DNA of 17,516 bases from an uncultured Alistipes sp. (GCA_900553175.1 USCH01000035.1:1-17516); one strand, 5' to 3'; positions 6,172 to 14,955 are shown, counted from the stretch's first letter. Notes: a model not told the origin generated them from the sequence alone. Program-made: numbers and translations.

Positions 6172-7461
6172 CTACTCCTCGACGGGAATATCCTTGTTGA
6201 CGTTTTTCGAACCGGCCAGAGCGTAGAAGAGGATGTAGAGCAGACCGACGATAACGACCCAGTAGCTCGTCAGATAGGTCGAGATGTCGGCGACATAGCC
6301 CTGGATCAGCGGCAGGATGCCGCCGCCGCAAACCATCACCATGAAGAAGCCCGAACCCATCGAGGTGTATTTGCCCAGACCTTCGACCGCCAGGTTGAAG
6401 ATGCCGCCCCACATCACCGAGGTGCAGAGACCGCACAGGGTGAGGAACATGACGCCCACGGGCACTTCGATCATGGCGAAGCCCGTGCCCGTGAAGACCG
6501 GCATGCGGCCCATCGCGGTGACCGGCGAGAAGATGCCCAGCAGCACGAATGCGATCGCGGCCAGGCAGACTGCCGTCAGCTGCGTCTTGCTCGACACTTT
6601 GCCGCCGATCATCGCGCCGACGAGGCGGCCGCACATCATCAGGAACCAGTAGGTGCCCACCAGCGAACCGGCAGCCGCCGTCGCCATGCCGATGCCGGCC
6701 GTCGCAGCGTCGGGAGCCGCGGTCAGGAAGAGATTCATGAAGTTGGGAATGCCCACCTCGACGCCCACGTAGATGAAGATGGCCACGGCGCCCAGCACGA
6801 AGTGGCGGAACGAAAGGGCGCTGTATCTGTCCTTATGCTCCGAGGCGGCACTCTGAATGGCATAGGGCTCGGGGATGTTCACCAGGGCCAGCACGAAGAA
6901 GACCACGGCGAAGATGCCCATGGCGATGAAGAGCGCAGGCGCCGCGTCGCTGATCGTGGCGTTGGCGGCGTTACCCATGAGGTAGCCCACCAGCACGGGA
7001 ACGATCGTGGCCGAGATCGAGTTGAGCGAACCGCCGAACTGGATCAGCTGGTTGCCCTTCTTGCCTCCGCCGCCCAGCGTGTTGAGCATGGGGTTGACCA
7101 CCGTGTTGAGCATGCACATCGAGAAGCCCGAAACGAACGCGCCGCACAGATAGACGGCGAAGCTGCCCGCCACACCCGACAGATACTGGATGCCCACGCC
7201 GACGAAGCCGATGGCCACGGCGGCCAGGGCGGTCTTCTTGTAGCCGATGCGCTTGAGCATCATGCCGGCCGGAATGCCCATGACCGCATAGGCGATGAAG
7301 TTGGCGAAGTTGCCCAGCTGCGACATCCAGTTGGCTACGTCGAACTGGTTCTTGACGATGACGCCCATCGGATTGGAGAGTCCCGTCACAAAGGAGATCA
7401 TCGCGAAGAGCAGGAACATCATCACGATGGGCAGCGTGTAGTTTTGTTTTTTGGTTTCCAT
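6172..7461 (-). CDS. FHS-family sugar:proton symporter (MFS, FucP/GluP-like)
   Basis: The 429-residue protein has about 12 hydrophobic segments across its length and no large soluble domain. It resembles the fucose/glucose-galactose symporter branch of the major facilitator superfamily: an N-terminal FVTGLSNPMG, PAGMMLKRIGYKK after the second segment, NPMLNTLGGG with QFGGSLNSI in the middle, and WGGIFNLAVEGLGKYTSMGS in the C-terminal half. It should import a sugar with protons through the inner membrane. The substrate cannot be read from sequence; glucose, galactose, fucose and amino sugars are all transported by relatives. It starts 27 bp after the polyprenyl synthase gene, with which it is probably co-transcribed, an odd functional pairing. 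Confidence 0.88.
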   Translation of the reverse strand: METKKQNYTLPIVMMFLLFAMISFVTGLSNPMGVIVKNQFDVANWMSQLGNFANFIAYAVMGIPAGMMLKRIGYKKTALAAVAIGFVGVGIQYLSGVAGSFAVYLCGAFVSGFSMCMLNTVVNPMLNTLGGGGKKGNQLIQFGGSLNSISATIVPVLVGYLMGNAANATISDAAPALFIAMGIFAVVFFVLALVNIPEPYAIQSAASEHKDRYSALSFRHFVLGAVAIFIYVGVEVGIPNFMNLFLTAAPDAATAGIGMATAAAGSLVGTYWFLMMCGRLVGAMIGGKVSSKTQLTAVCLAAIAFVLLGIFSPVTAMGRMPVFTGTGFAMIEVPVGVMFLTLCGLCTSVMWGGIFNLAVEGLGKYTSMGSGFFMVMVCGGGILPLIQGYVADISTYLTSYWVVIVGLLYILFYALAGSKNVNKDIPVEE

Positions 7462-7488
7462 AAGGTTTTTATTGAGTGGATTGGTTTT

Positions 7489-8478
7489 CTAACGGATGCG
7501 TTCGGCCACGTAGGCGCACAGGTCGACCAGCGCCGTGCGGCAGGGCGAATCGTCGTAGTCGGCCAGCATGCCGGCCGCGCGGGAGAGGTAGTCGTTCATG
7601 ACCGCCGCGGCCCGTCCGATGCCGTCCCCCTCGGCAACGGCGCGTTGCAGGCGGCCGACCGCCTCCTCGTCGGTGCGGCAGCGGGCCAGCTCCCCGACGA
7701 TCCAGGCACGGCGCCGGTCGTCGGCCTCCTCGAACACGGCGAGCAGCGGAAGGGTGATCTTGCCCTCGCGCAAATCGTTGCCGGCCGGCTTCCCCGTCTC
7801 GGCGCCGGGCATGTAGTCGAGCATGTCGTCGCGGATCTGGAAGGCCATGCCCAGCAGCTCGCCGAAGCGGCGCATGCGCGACACCCGGTCGCGCGGAGCC
7901 CCCACGGCGAGCGCTCCGGCCGAGGCGCTCACGCCCAGCAGGCAGGCCGTTTTCTTGTAGATGATGTCCAGATAGGCGCGGCGCGTCATGGCGCGGCGCG
8001 CGGCGCAGTCGCTCTGGAGGATTTCGCCTTCGCAGAGCGACGTCATGGCGCCGCACACGTGCGACACCAGATCGAACTGGCCGCTCTGAAGACCGACCGA
8101 CAGGTTGCGGGCCAGGATGTAATCGCCCAGAATCACCGCCTTGTCCGACTGCCAGCGAGCATTGACCGAAGCCCGGCCGCGGCGCATGTCGGACTCGTCG
8201 ATCACGTCGTCGTGGACGAGCGAAGCCACATGGATCATCTCCACCATCATGGCGGCCAGCGAGGCGCGGCGTCCCGCGGCCGCCCCCTCGACCGGGGCGT
8301 TGAGCGCCGCGGAGAGCAGCACCAGCAGGGGACGGATGCCCTTGCCGCGCGACGTAAGCGCATAGCGCAACATATCGGAAAGCAGCTCCCCCTCGGCAGT
8401 GAACTGGCGTTCGACGAACTCTTCGAACGCACGGAGCTCCGCCTCGACAGGCTTGCGGATGGTATCGAGTGCGATCAT
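7489..8478 (-). CDS. All-trans polyprenyl diphosphate synthase
   Basis: The 329-residue enzyme should extend farnesyl or geranylgeranyl diphosphate with isopentenyl diphosphate to a long all-trans chain, used for the menaquinone side chain in Bacteroidales. Both aspartate-rich motifs are present: D90-D91-V-I-D94 (first) and D217-D218-M-L-D221 (second), and GKGIRP at 45-50 holds the diphosphate-binding Lys and Arg. Start 8478 begins the family-like helix MIALDTIRKPVEAEL. The frame stays open to 8646, but that part overlaps the promoter and looks non-coding. Product chain length cannot be deduced. The gene corresponds functionally to ispB of E. coli. Confidence 0.93.
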   Translation of the reverse strand: MIALDTIRKPVEAELRAFEEFVERQFTAEGELLSDMLRYALTSRGKGIRPLLVLLSAALNAPVEGAAAGRRASLAAMMVEMIHVASLVHDDVIDESDMRRGRASVNARWQSDKAVILGDYILARNLSVGLQSGQFDLVSHVCGAMTSLCEGEILQSDCAARRAMTRRAYLDIIYKKTACLLGVSASAGALAVGAPRDRVSRMRRFGELLGMAFQIRDDMLDYMPGAETGKPAGNDLREGKITLPLLAVFEEADDRRRAWIVGELARCRTDEEAVGRLQRAVAEGDGIGRAAAVMNDYLSRAAGMLADYDDSPCRTALVDLCAYVAERIR

Positions 8479-8565
8479 AAAAACGAATCTGTAACGACGG
8501 ATGCGCGCGTCTCTCCGCGTCGTCCTGCATGGCTCCGGACGGCGAAACCCGCGCAAAGAGTCTCG

Positions 8566-8573
8566 CAAATATA
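8566..8573 (-). promoter_or_regulatory. -7 box for the polyprenyl synthase gene
   Basis: On the minus strand 8573-8566 reads TATATTTG, followed by C. The start codon at 8478 is 87 bp downstream, giving a leader of about 80 nt. No convincing -33 element is seen. Confidence 0.55.
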
Positions 8574-8616
8574 GTGAAATTTCGCAACTCCGTAGGGGCA
8601 ACTGACTATTTTTTCG

Positions 8617-8624
8617 TACCTTTG
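8617..8624 (+). promoter_or_regulatory. -7 box for the YfhO-like gene and ftsX operon
   Basis: TACCTTTG fits TAnnTTTG and is directly preceded by TTTTTTCG. The start codon is 23 bp downstream. It probably drives the whole run of genes at least to truB, since later gaps are 19 bp or less. It is divergent from the polyprenyl synthase promoter with 43 bp between the boxes. Confidence 0.65.
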
Positions 8625-8647
8625 ACCGTCTGTTAAGCGTCGTCAAG

Positions 8648-11140
8648 ATGAATCTGTCCCGAGATACGGTCAGGCGGTCGCTCCGTGCGGCGGGCGCCCT
8701 CGCGCTCTTCCTGGCGGTGAGCGTCGTCTATTTCGCCCCCCAGTTCCGGGGCGAAGTGCTGCCCCAGCACGATGTGGTGCAGTACGAAGGCATGTCGCAC
8801 GACATCCTCGAAACGAGGCGCGCGACGGGCGAAGACCCCCAGTGGACCGGCGGCATGTTCGGCGGTATGCCCGCCTACCTGATCAACGTGGCCTACCCGA
8901 CCCAGGCCGTGAAGAACACCGTAGGCCGGGTGGTGAAGGCGCTCGACACTCCGGCCGCATTCCTCTTCTTCGCCATGACGGCCATGTGGCTCATGCTGCT
9001 CATGACGGGCGCCGACCCCCGGCCGGCCGTCGTGCCGGCCCTGGCCTATGGGCTATCCACCTACTTCATCCTCATCATCGGCGCGGGCCACGTCACCAAG
9101 ATGTGGGCGCTGGTCTACGCCCCCCTGATGATGGGCGGCGCATGGATGACCCTGCGCGGCGACCTCAGATACGGTGCGGTCCTCACGGCCCTCGCGGCCT
9201 CGCTCGAAATCGGCGCCAACCATCCGCAGATCACCTACTATTTCCTGCTGGCGATGGGCCTCTTCTGGCTCAGCGAGGGCATCGCGGCGCTCCGGGAGAG
9301 GAGGCTGCGCGACTTCGGCCTCCGCACGGCGGCACTCGCCGCGGCGGGGCTTCTGGCCGCGGCCTCGAACTTCGCACCGCTGTGGTACACGGCCCGGCAT
9401 TCGCCCGACACGATCCGCGGAGGGTCGGAGCTGTCGGCCGGAAGCGGACCCGCGGAGGGACTGGACCTCGACTACGCCACGGCCTGGAGCTACGGCCGCG
9501 CGGAGACGTGGAACCTGCTCGTGCCCGACTTCATGGGGCGCGATTCGGCGACCTCCTTCGCCCCCGACGGCGAAGTGGCGGCCGCAACGGAGCGCATCGG
9601 CCTGCGCGGCGCGGCACAGCAGCTGCCCGCCTACTGGGGCACGCAGCCCTACACGGGAGGGCCGACCTATCTGGGCGCCGCGGCGATCTTCCTGGCCGTG
9701 CTGGGACTTCTGCTCGCCGAGGGGCGCGACCGCTGGTGGCTCGCGGCGCTCTGCGCGGCGATGATCCTCCTTTCGTGGGGGCGCAACTTCATGGGGCTGA
9801 CCGAATGGCTCTTCCGCCACCTGCCCGGCTACAACAAGTTCCGCACGGTGTCGATGGCGCTCGTCGTCGTGCAATGGGCCGTGCCGCTGGCCGGCGGCTG
9901 GGCGCTCGTGCGGATGTGGCGCGGCGGAATTCCGCGCCGGAAGCTGCTCGGAGCGGTGGCCTGGGCCGCCGGAATCACGGGCGGCGCCTGCCTCGCGCTG
10001 GCGCTCGGGGGCGGCGCGCTCTTCGACTTCGGCCGCGAGGAGAGCACGCAGATGATGACCGGACAGCTCACCCGCATCTTCGCGGACAACGGCATGCAGG
10101 AGTACATCGACCGCGGCATGGACGTCGAATGGGGCGAAGCGGTGGCCGACGCGATGGCCGGCGAACGGCTGGGAATGATGCGGCGCGACGCGTGGCGGTC
10201 GCTGGCGATGATCGCTCTGGCCGCAGGCGCCGTGCTGCTCTACGCCCGGCACACGATCGGCAGGGGGCTGCTCACGGCGCTGCTGGGCGGGGTGATGCTG
10301 CTCGACCTGGTGCCCGTGGACCTGCGTTTCCTCTCGTCCGAAGATTTCGTCGCAGCCCGGCGGCGGCAGATTCTCCCGACGGCCGCGGACAAGGCCATCC
10401 TCTCCGACACCGACCCGGGATTCCGCGTCCTGAACCTCACGGTCAGCCCCTTCAACGACGCCACGACCTCCTATTTCCACCGCTCGGTGGGCGGCTACCA
10501 CGGCGCCAAGCTGGCCCGCTATCAGGACCTGATCGACCGCTACCTGAACCGGGGCGACGAGGCCGTTCTGGACATGCTCGACACCCGCTACCTGATCGTT
10601 CCGGGCGCCGGCGGAGCGCCCGAAGCCCTGCGGCGCGGCACGGAATACGGTGCGGCCTGGTTCGTCGACCGGGTCGTGGAGGTGCCCGACGCCCAAGCCG
10701 AAATCGACGCTCTGGGCGAGGTCGACCTGCGCACCGCGGCCGTCACCTCGCAGCGCATTCCCGAGGCCGCACTCGGCCGGGAGGGGGAGAGCGACCTCTC
10801 CGCCACCGCCTCGATCGCCCTGACCGAATACCGCCCCAACTACCTGCGCTACACCTATTCGGCGCCCCGCGAGGGAGTGGCCGTCTTCTCGGAAATCTGG
10901 TACGACAAGGGCTGGACGGCCTTCGTCGACGGCGAGGAGGCCCCCGCCTTCCGCGCCGACTACGTCCTGCGCGCCATGCTGCTGCCCGAGGGCGAACACA
11001 CCGTCGAATGGCGTTTCCGCGCACCCGGCTGGCGATGGACCGGAGCCATCACGCTGGCGGCTTCGATCGTCATTCTGGCCGGAGCGGCCGCCGCACTCGC
11101 CGGCCTGCTCCGGAAAAAGCGGAACCACCCCGCGGAATAA
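8648..11140 (+). CDS. YfhO-like polytopic membrane protein (GT-C-like)
   Basis: The 830-residue product resembles the YfhO family, large membrane proteins thought to be GT-C-type glycosyltransferases acting on the outer face of the membrane; in Firmicutes relatives take part in glycosylating lipoteichoic acid. It begins with a transmembrane segment (about 12-30) followed by FAPQFRGEVLPQHDVVQYEG, the usual first loop with acidic residues. Roughly a dozen hydrophobic segments follow to about residue 560. A soluble extracytoplasmic domain occupies about 560-790 and includes RVLNLTVSPFNDATTSYFH and FSEIWYDKGWTAFVDG. A last segment lies at about 798-820. The acceptor is unknown. It is the first gene of the run, 19 bp before ftsX. 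Confidence 0.8.
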   Translation: MNLSRDTVRRSLRAAGALALFLAVSVVYFAPQFRGEVLPQHDVVQYEGMSHDILETRRATGEDPQWTGGMFGGMPAYLINVAYPTQAVKNTVGRVVKALDTPAAFLFFAMTAMWLMLLMTGADPRPAVVPALAYGLSTYFILIIGAGHVTKMWALVYAPLMMGGAWMTLRGDLRYGAVLTALAASLEIGANHPQITYYFLLAMGLFWLSEGIAALRERRLRDFGLRTAALAAAGLLAAASNFAPLWYTARHSPDTIRGGSELSAGSGPAEGLDLDYATAWSYGRAETWNLLVPDFMGRDSATSFAPDGEVAAATERIGLRGAAQQLPAYWGTQPYTGGPTYLGAAAIFLAVLGLLLAEGRDRWWLAALCAAMILLSWGRNFMGLTEWLFRHLPGYNKFRTVSMALVVVQWAVPLAGGWALVRMWRGGIPRRKLLGAVAWAAGITGGACLALALGGGALFDFGREESTQMMTGQLTRIFADNGMQEYIDRGMDVEWGEAVADAMAGERLGMMRRDAWRSLAMIALAAGAVLLYARHTIGRGLLTALLGGVMLLDLVPVDLRFLSSEDFVAARRRQILPTAADKAILSDTDPGFRVLNLTVSPFNDATTSYFHRSVGGYHGAKLARYQDLIDRYLNRGDEAVLDMLDTRYLIVPGAGGAPEALRRGTEYGAAWFVDRVVEVPDAQAEIDALGEVDLRTAAVTSQRIPEAALGREGESDLSATASIALTEYRPNYLRYTYSAPREGVAVFSEIWYDKGWTAFVDGEEAPAFRADYVLRAMLLPEGEHTVEWRFRAPGWRWTGAITLAASIVILAGAAAALAGLLRKKRNHPAE

Positions 11141-11159
11141 CCCCGAATCGGCAAACGAC

Positions 11160-12041
11160 ATGAAAGAGGACAAACGGCTCAAACGCAAGGTACGCAACTC
11201 CTACATCGTCTCGACGGTGAGCATCACGCTGGTGCTTTTCCTGCTGGGATCGGTCGGCTACCTCATGACGGCGGCTCTGGAGGTCGCCCGCACCCTGCAA
11301 TCGGGCATCGAGGTGAGCGTCGAACTCGCAAACGGGCTCACCCGGCAGCAGACGGAGGCCATCGCCCGGCAGCTGGCCGACGACGAGGCCGTGGCGGCCG
11401 TGACGTTCGTCAGCAAGGAGGAAAAAGCCGAGGATGCCGAATTCCGCCGGATCTTCGGCAGCGACTTCGAGGAGATTCTGGGCGAAAATCCGCTGCTCGA
11501 CTCCTTCGAGCTGACCCTCACGGAACAGTCGTCCGACGAGCGCGCGACGGAGGCGTTCATCGACGCCGCATCGAAGATCGACGGGGTGGACCGCGTGAGC
11601 TACCCGGCGCTCATGGCCCGGCGGCTCCACGCCACGGTGGGCAAGATCCGCCTCGTGCTGCTGCTCTTCGGCGGGGCGCTGCTGCTCATTTCGCTGGTTC
11701 TGGTCAGCAACACGATCCGTCTGGCGATCTTCTCGAAACGCCACCTCATCAACACGATGAAGCTCGTGGGGGCGACCAAATGGTTCATCATGCAGCCCTT
11801 CCTGGCGAGCAGCCTCATGCAGGGCATCCTCTCGGGTCTGGGAGCCGCCCTGCTCTTCGCCCTGACGGCCTACGGGCTCAACGAAACGGTGCCCGAGCTG
11901 CTCGCGGCGGCGCGCATCGAACGGATCGCATGGATCGCGGGCTCGATGACCGCGGGCGGCGTACTCCTCTCGGTGAGCTTCACCTGGGCGGCGCTCAACC
12001 GGTTCATCAACATGAAATCGAACAAAATACACCTTTATTAA
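11160..12041 (+). CDS. ftsX: Cell division protein FtsX
   Basis: FtsX, with the ATPase FtsE, forms an ABC-like complex at the division septum that activates peptidoglycan hydrolases across the membrane. This 293-residue protein shows the standard plan: a cytoplasmic basic start, first membrane segment about 15-38, an extracytoplasmic domain about 40-160, then three segments at about 168-190, 210-242 and 256-280. The stretch after segment 2 (RLAIFSKRHLINTMKLVGAT) is typical of FtsX. No ftsE lies in this window, so the ATPase gene is elsewhere, as is usual in Bacteroidota. It is followed after 3 bp by the DUF3098 gene. Confidence 0.95.
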   Translation: MKEDKRLKRKVRNSYIVSTVSITLVLFLLGSVGYLMTAALEVARTLQSGIEVSVELANGLTRQQTEAIARQLADDEAVAAVTFVSKEEKAEDAEFRRIFGSDFEEILGENPLLDSFELTLTEQSSDERATEAFIDAASKIDGVDRVSYPALMARRLHATVGKIRLVLLLFGGALLLISLVLVSNTIRLAIFSKRHLINTMKLVGATKWFIMQPFLASSLMQGILSGLGAALLFALTAYGLNETVPELLAAARIERIAWIAGSMTAGGVLLSVSFTWAALNRFINMKSNKIHLY

Positions 12042-12044
12042 GCG

Positions 12045-12299
12045 ATGAAACACCCCAAAGAACGACCCGCACGGGAGGAGAATCCCCGCATGCCTCTCAC
12101 GCGGCGCAACTACCTTCTGCTCGCCGCAGGGTTCGCCCTGATCGTCGCGGGATTCGCCCTCATGACGGGCGGCGGCAGCGACTCGCCCGAAGAGTTCAAC
12201 TACGCCATGTTCTCGTGGCGGCGCATCACGCTGGCCCCGATTCTGGCGGTGGGCGGCTTCGCGTTCGAAATCTACGCACTGCTCAAACGCTTCGAATAG
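12045..12299 (+). CDS. DUF3098 small membrane protein
   Basis: This 84-residue protein has a charged, Pro-rich cytoplasmic start, one hydrophobic segment at about 22-43 (NYLLLAAGFALIVAGFALMT), a short loop with SPEEFNYAMFSWRRI, and a second segment at about 62-80. This is the DUF3098 pattern, a family of unknown function that I know as a usual neighbour of ftsX and uppP in Bacteroidota. It is 3 bp after ftsX and 1 bp before uppP, so translation is probably coupled. A role with FtsX or UppP is only inferred from position. Confidence 0.9.
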   Translation: MKHPKERPAREENPRMPLTRRNYLLLAAGFALIVAGFALMTGGGSDSPEEFNYAMFSWRRITLAPILAVGGFAFEIYALLKRFE

Positions 12300-12300
12300 A

Positions 12301-13086
12301 ATGGATACGCTTCAGGCCATCCTGCTCGGCATCGTCCAGGGCCTCACGGAATTCCTGCCCGTATCGAGCAGCGGGCACCTGCAAATCGCCAAGGAGCTGC
12401 TGGGCGTCGAACTGGAAAACAACATCACCTTCGACGTCACGCTCCATGCCGCGACCGTCCTCAGCACGATCGTGGTCATGCGGACCGAGATCGTCCGCCT
12501 CACGCGCGGGGTCTTCTCGCGCCGTTTCACGTCCGAGCAGGCATACGTACTGAAAATCCTCCTCTCGATGATTCCGGCGGGCATCGTCGGCGTGGCATGG
12601 GGCGACCGCATCGAAGCGCTCTTCGGCACGCTCTGGTTCGTGGGGGCGATGCTGCTGGTCACGGCTCTGCTGCTGACGTTCGCCTACTTCGCCCGGCCGC
12701 GGCAGCGAAGCGAGATCACCTACCGCGACGCCCTGATCATCGGAGCGGCGCAGGCCGCCGCCACGCTGCCGGGCCTCTCGCGCTCGGGTTCGACGATCGC
12801 CACGGGACTGCTCCTGGGCGACTCGAAAGAGAGCACGGCCCGCTTCTCGTTCCTGATGGTCATCCCCGTGATCCTGGGCAAGATGCTGCTCGACATCCTC
12901 TCGGGCGACATGGCCTCCATGAGCGTGCCCTTCGCGGCTCTGGCGGGCGGATTCCTCGCCGCCTTCGTCGTGGGGGCGCTCGCCTGCCGGTTCATGATCG
13001 AGATCGTCGAACGCGGCAAGCTCATCTGGTTCGCCATCTACTGCGCGATCGTCGGAGGGGTGTCTTTGGCCAGTTACCTCTTCTGA
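12301..13086 (+). CDS. uppP: Undecaprenyl-diphosphate phosphatase
   Basis: UppP (BacA) removes one phosphate from undecaprenyl diphosphate, so that the lipid carrier of peptidoglycan and other glycans can be reused; high activity gives bacitracin resistance. The 261-residue protein has the two signature regions: QGLTEFLPVSSSGHL (13-27, with E17 and H26) and LPGLSRSGST with R161. The rest is strongly hydrophobic with about eight segments. It begins 1 bp after the DUF3098 stop and ends 2 bp before truB. It acts with peptidoglycan synthesis and, in context, with FtsX at the septum. Confidence 0.97.
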   Translation: MDTLQAILLGIVQGLTEFLPVSSSGHLQIAKELLGVELENNITFDVTLHAATVLSTIVVMRTEIVRLTRGVFSRRFTSEQAYVLKILLSMIPAGIVGVAWGDRIEALFGTLWFVGAMLLVTALLLTFAYFARPRQRSEITYRDALIIGAAQAAATLPGLSRSGSTIATGLLLGDSKESTARFSFLMVIPVILGKMLLDILSGDMASMSVPFAALAGGFLAAFVVGALACRFMIEIVERGKLIWFAIYCAIVGGVSLASYLF

Positions 13087-13088
13087 AT

Positions 13089-13805
13089 ATGGAAAACCGT
13101 TTCGACCTCCGGGGCATCAACTTCGAAGAGGGCTACATCGCCGTCATCGACAAGCCGCTGGAGTGGACCTCGACCGATGTGGTGCGCAAGGTGAAATTCA
13201 CGCTCCGCAAGTTAGGCTACCGCAAAATCAAGGTCGGGCACGCCGGCACGCTCGATCCGCTGGCCACGGGCATCCTGCTGGTCTGCATCGGCCGGGCGAC
13301 CAAGCTCGTCGACTCGCTCCAGGCCGAGGAGAAGGAGTATACGGCCGACGTCATGCTGGGCGCCACGACGCCCAGCTTCGACCTGGAGCACCCCGTCGAC
13401 CGCACCTATCCCTACGAACACATCACGCGGGCGGCCGTCCTCGAGGCCCTCGCCGCGCTCACGGGCGAGCGTTTGCAGGAGCCGCCCCTCTTCTCGGCCA
13501 AGAAGATCGACGGCACGCGGGCCTACGAGCTGGCCCGCGCGGGCGAGGAGGTCGAGATGCGCAAGGCGCTGATCCATATCTACGAAATGGAGCTCATGGA
13601 GTATGCCCTGCCGCGCATCCGCATCCGCGTGAGGTGCAGCAAGGGGACCTACATCCGTTCGCTGGCCCGCGAAATCGGCGAGGAGCTCCGCAGCGGGGCG
13701 CACCTCACCTCGCTGCGCCGCACGCGCAGCGGAGGCTTCACCGCCGGGCAGGCCTGGCCGCTGGAGCTTTTTCTCGAAAAACTGCAACAGCTTGAAACAA
13801 AATAG
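13089..13805 (+). CDS. truB: tRNA pseudouridine(55) synthase
   Basis: TruB converts uridine 55 in the T-loop of tRNAs to pseudouridine. The 238-residue protein has the catalytic motif HAGTLDPLATG with Asp56, preceded by the family start YIAVIDKPLEWTSTDVVRK, then PPLFSAKKIDGTRAYELAR and the later CSKGTYIRSLAREIGEEL. It ends without the C-terminal PUA-type domain of the longer E. coli enzyme; I recall this short form as usual in Bacteroidota. ATG 13089 was chosen because it starts 2 bp after uppP and gives a family-like N-terminus; the frame is open further upstream only because of overlap with uppP. Confidence 0.96.
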   Translation: MENRFDLRGINFEEGYIAVIDKPLEWTSTDVVRKVKFTLRKLGYRKIKVGHAGTLDPLATGILLVCIGRATKLVDSLQAEEKEYTADVMLGATTPSFDLEHPVDRTYPYEHITRAAVLEALAALTGERLQEPPLFSAKKIDGTRAYELARAGEEVEMRKALIHIYEMELMEYALPRIRIRVRCSKGTYIRSLAREIGEELRSGAHLTSLRRTRSGGFTAGQAWPLELFLEKLQQLETK

Positions 13806-13810
13806 CTCTT

Positions 13811-13842
13811 TTTGCGTATAAATAATATTTCGTGCAACTTTC
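13811..13842 (+). promoter_or_regulatory. Possible weak promoter before queA
   Basis: The 61-bp AT-rich gap between truB and queA holds TTTG at 13811-13814 and, 20 bp on, CAACTTTC at 13835-13842, which is only a partial match to TAnnTTTG. It could give queA extra transcription; equally, queA may rely on read-through from truB. Confidence 0.25.
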
Positions 13843-13866
13843 CCGAACGCAAAAAAGTCCCGTTTT

Positions 13867-14916
13867 ATGAAACTTTCGCAATACGGCTACGATTTCGCCC
13901 CCGAAATGCTGGCCAAGCACCCGACGATCAACCGCGACGAATCCCGCCTGATGGTCATCGACCGGGCCAAAGGCACCATCGAGCACCGCATCTTCAAGGA
14001 CATCCTCGACTACTTCGAGGAGAAGGACCTCTTCGTCTTCAACGACACGAAGGTTTTCCCGGCGCGTCTCTACGGCAACAAGGAGAAGACGGGCGCCGAG
14101 ATCGAAATCTTCCTGCTGCGCGAACTGAACCGCGAGCTGAGGCTGTGGGACGTGCTGGTCGACCCGGCGCGCAAGATCCGCATCGGCAACAAGCTCTACT
14201 TCGGCGACGACGACGCGCTGGTGGCCGAGGTGATCGACAACACCACCTCGCGCGGCCGTACGCTGCGCTTCCTGTTCGACGGCTCCTACGAAGAGTTCAA
14301 GGCGGCCCTTTTCGCCCTGGGCGAAACGCCGCTGCCCCGCTGGGTGCGCGAGAAGGTCGAACCGGAGGACGCCGAACGCTACCAGACCATCTTCGCCGCC
14401 AAAGAGGGTGCCGTGGCGGCCCCGACGGCCGGCATGCACTTCTCGAAACACCTGCTCAAGCGCATGGAGATCAAGGGCGTGGAGAGCGCGTTCATCACCC
14501 TGCACGTGGGGCTGGGCAATTTCCGCACGGTCGACGTCGAGGACCTCTCGAAGCACAAGATGGATTCCGAGCAGTTCTTCGTGACCGACGAGGCCGCCGA
14601 GGCGGTCAACACCGCCAAACGGAGCGGCCGCAAGGTCATCTCGATCGGCACGACGGTCATGCGCACGCTCGAGACGGCCGTCTCGACGGGCGGCACGATC
14701 AAGTCCATGGAGGGCTGGACCAACAAGTTCATCTTCGCGCCCTACGACTTCTCGGTGGCCGACGCCATGGTGACCAACTTCCATCTGCCCTATTCGACGC
14801 AGCTGATGATGGTGGCCGCTTTCGGCGGTTACGACACGGTCATGGAGGCCTACAGGACGGCCAAGGCCGAAGGGTACCGCTTCGGCACTTACGGCGACGC
14901 GATGCTCATTCTTTAA
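13867..14916 (+). CDS. queA: S-adenosylmethionine:tRNA ribosyltransferase-isomerase
   Basis: QueA transfers and rearranges the ribosyl part of S-adenosylmethionine onto 7-aminomethyl-7-deazaguanine in tRNA, forming epoxyqueuosine in the wobble position of certain tRNAs. The 349-residue length is normal. Family motifs are clear: an N-terminal YDFAPEMLAKHP, DESRLMVIDR, FVFNDTKVFPARL, AAPTAGMHFSKHLL, ITLHVGLGNFRTV, and near the end VTNFHLPYSTQLMMVAAF. It follows truB by 61 bp on the same strand, placing two tRNA modification genes together after the division and wall genes. Confidence 0.97.
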   Translation: MKLSQYGYDFAPEMLAKHPTINRDESRLMVIDRAKGTIEHRIFKDILDYFEEKDLFVFNDTKVFPARLYGNKEKTGAEIEIFLLRELNRELRLWDVLVDPARKIRIGNKLYFGDDDALVAEVIDNTTSRGRTLRFLFDGSYEEFKAALFALGETPLPRWVREKVEPEDAERYQTIFAAKEGAVAAPTAGMHFSKHLLKRMEIKGVESAFITLHVGLGNFRTVDVEDLSKHKMDSEQFFVTDEAAEAVNTAKRSGRKVISIGTTVMRTLETAVSTGGTIKSMEGWTNKFIFAPYDFSVADAMVTNFHLPYSTQLMMVAAFGGYDTVMEAYRTAKAEGYRFGTYGDAMLIL

Positions 14917-14927
14917 GAATTTTTTCG

Positions 14928-14935
14928 TATCTTTG
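14928..14935 (+). promoter_or_regulatory. -7 box for the GT5-like/DUF4270 unit
   Basis: TATCTTTG, directly preceded by TTTTTTCG, lies 20 bp before the start codon at 14956 and 11 bp after the queA stop. No clear -33 TTTG is seen. The leader would be about 12-16 nt. Confidence 0.7.
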
Positions 14936-14955
14936 CATAGAAAACCCCCGAAACC

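Noticed and set aside
6049..8574. 841-codon open frame on + opposite the transporter and polyprenyl synthase
   Set aside because: It is antisense to two clearly recognisable genes and its His/Arg/Asp-rich translation is typical of a shadow frame in GC-rich DNA.
9053..11197. 714-codon open frame on - opposite the YfhO-like gene
   Set aside because: Shadow frame; the + strand product has a coherent membrane protein pattern and this one does not.
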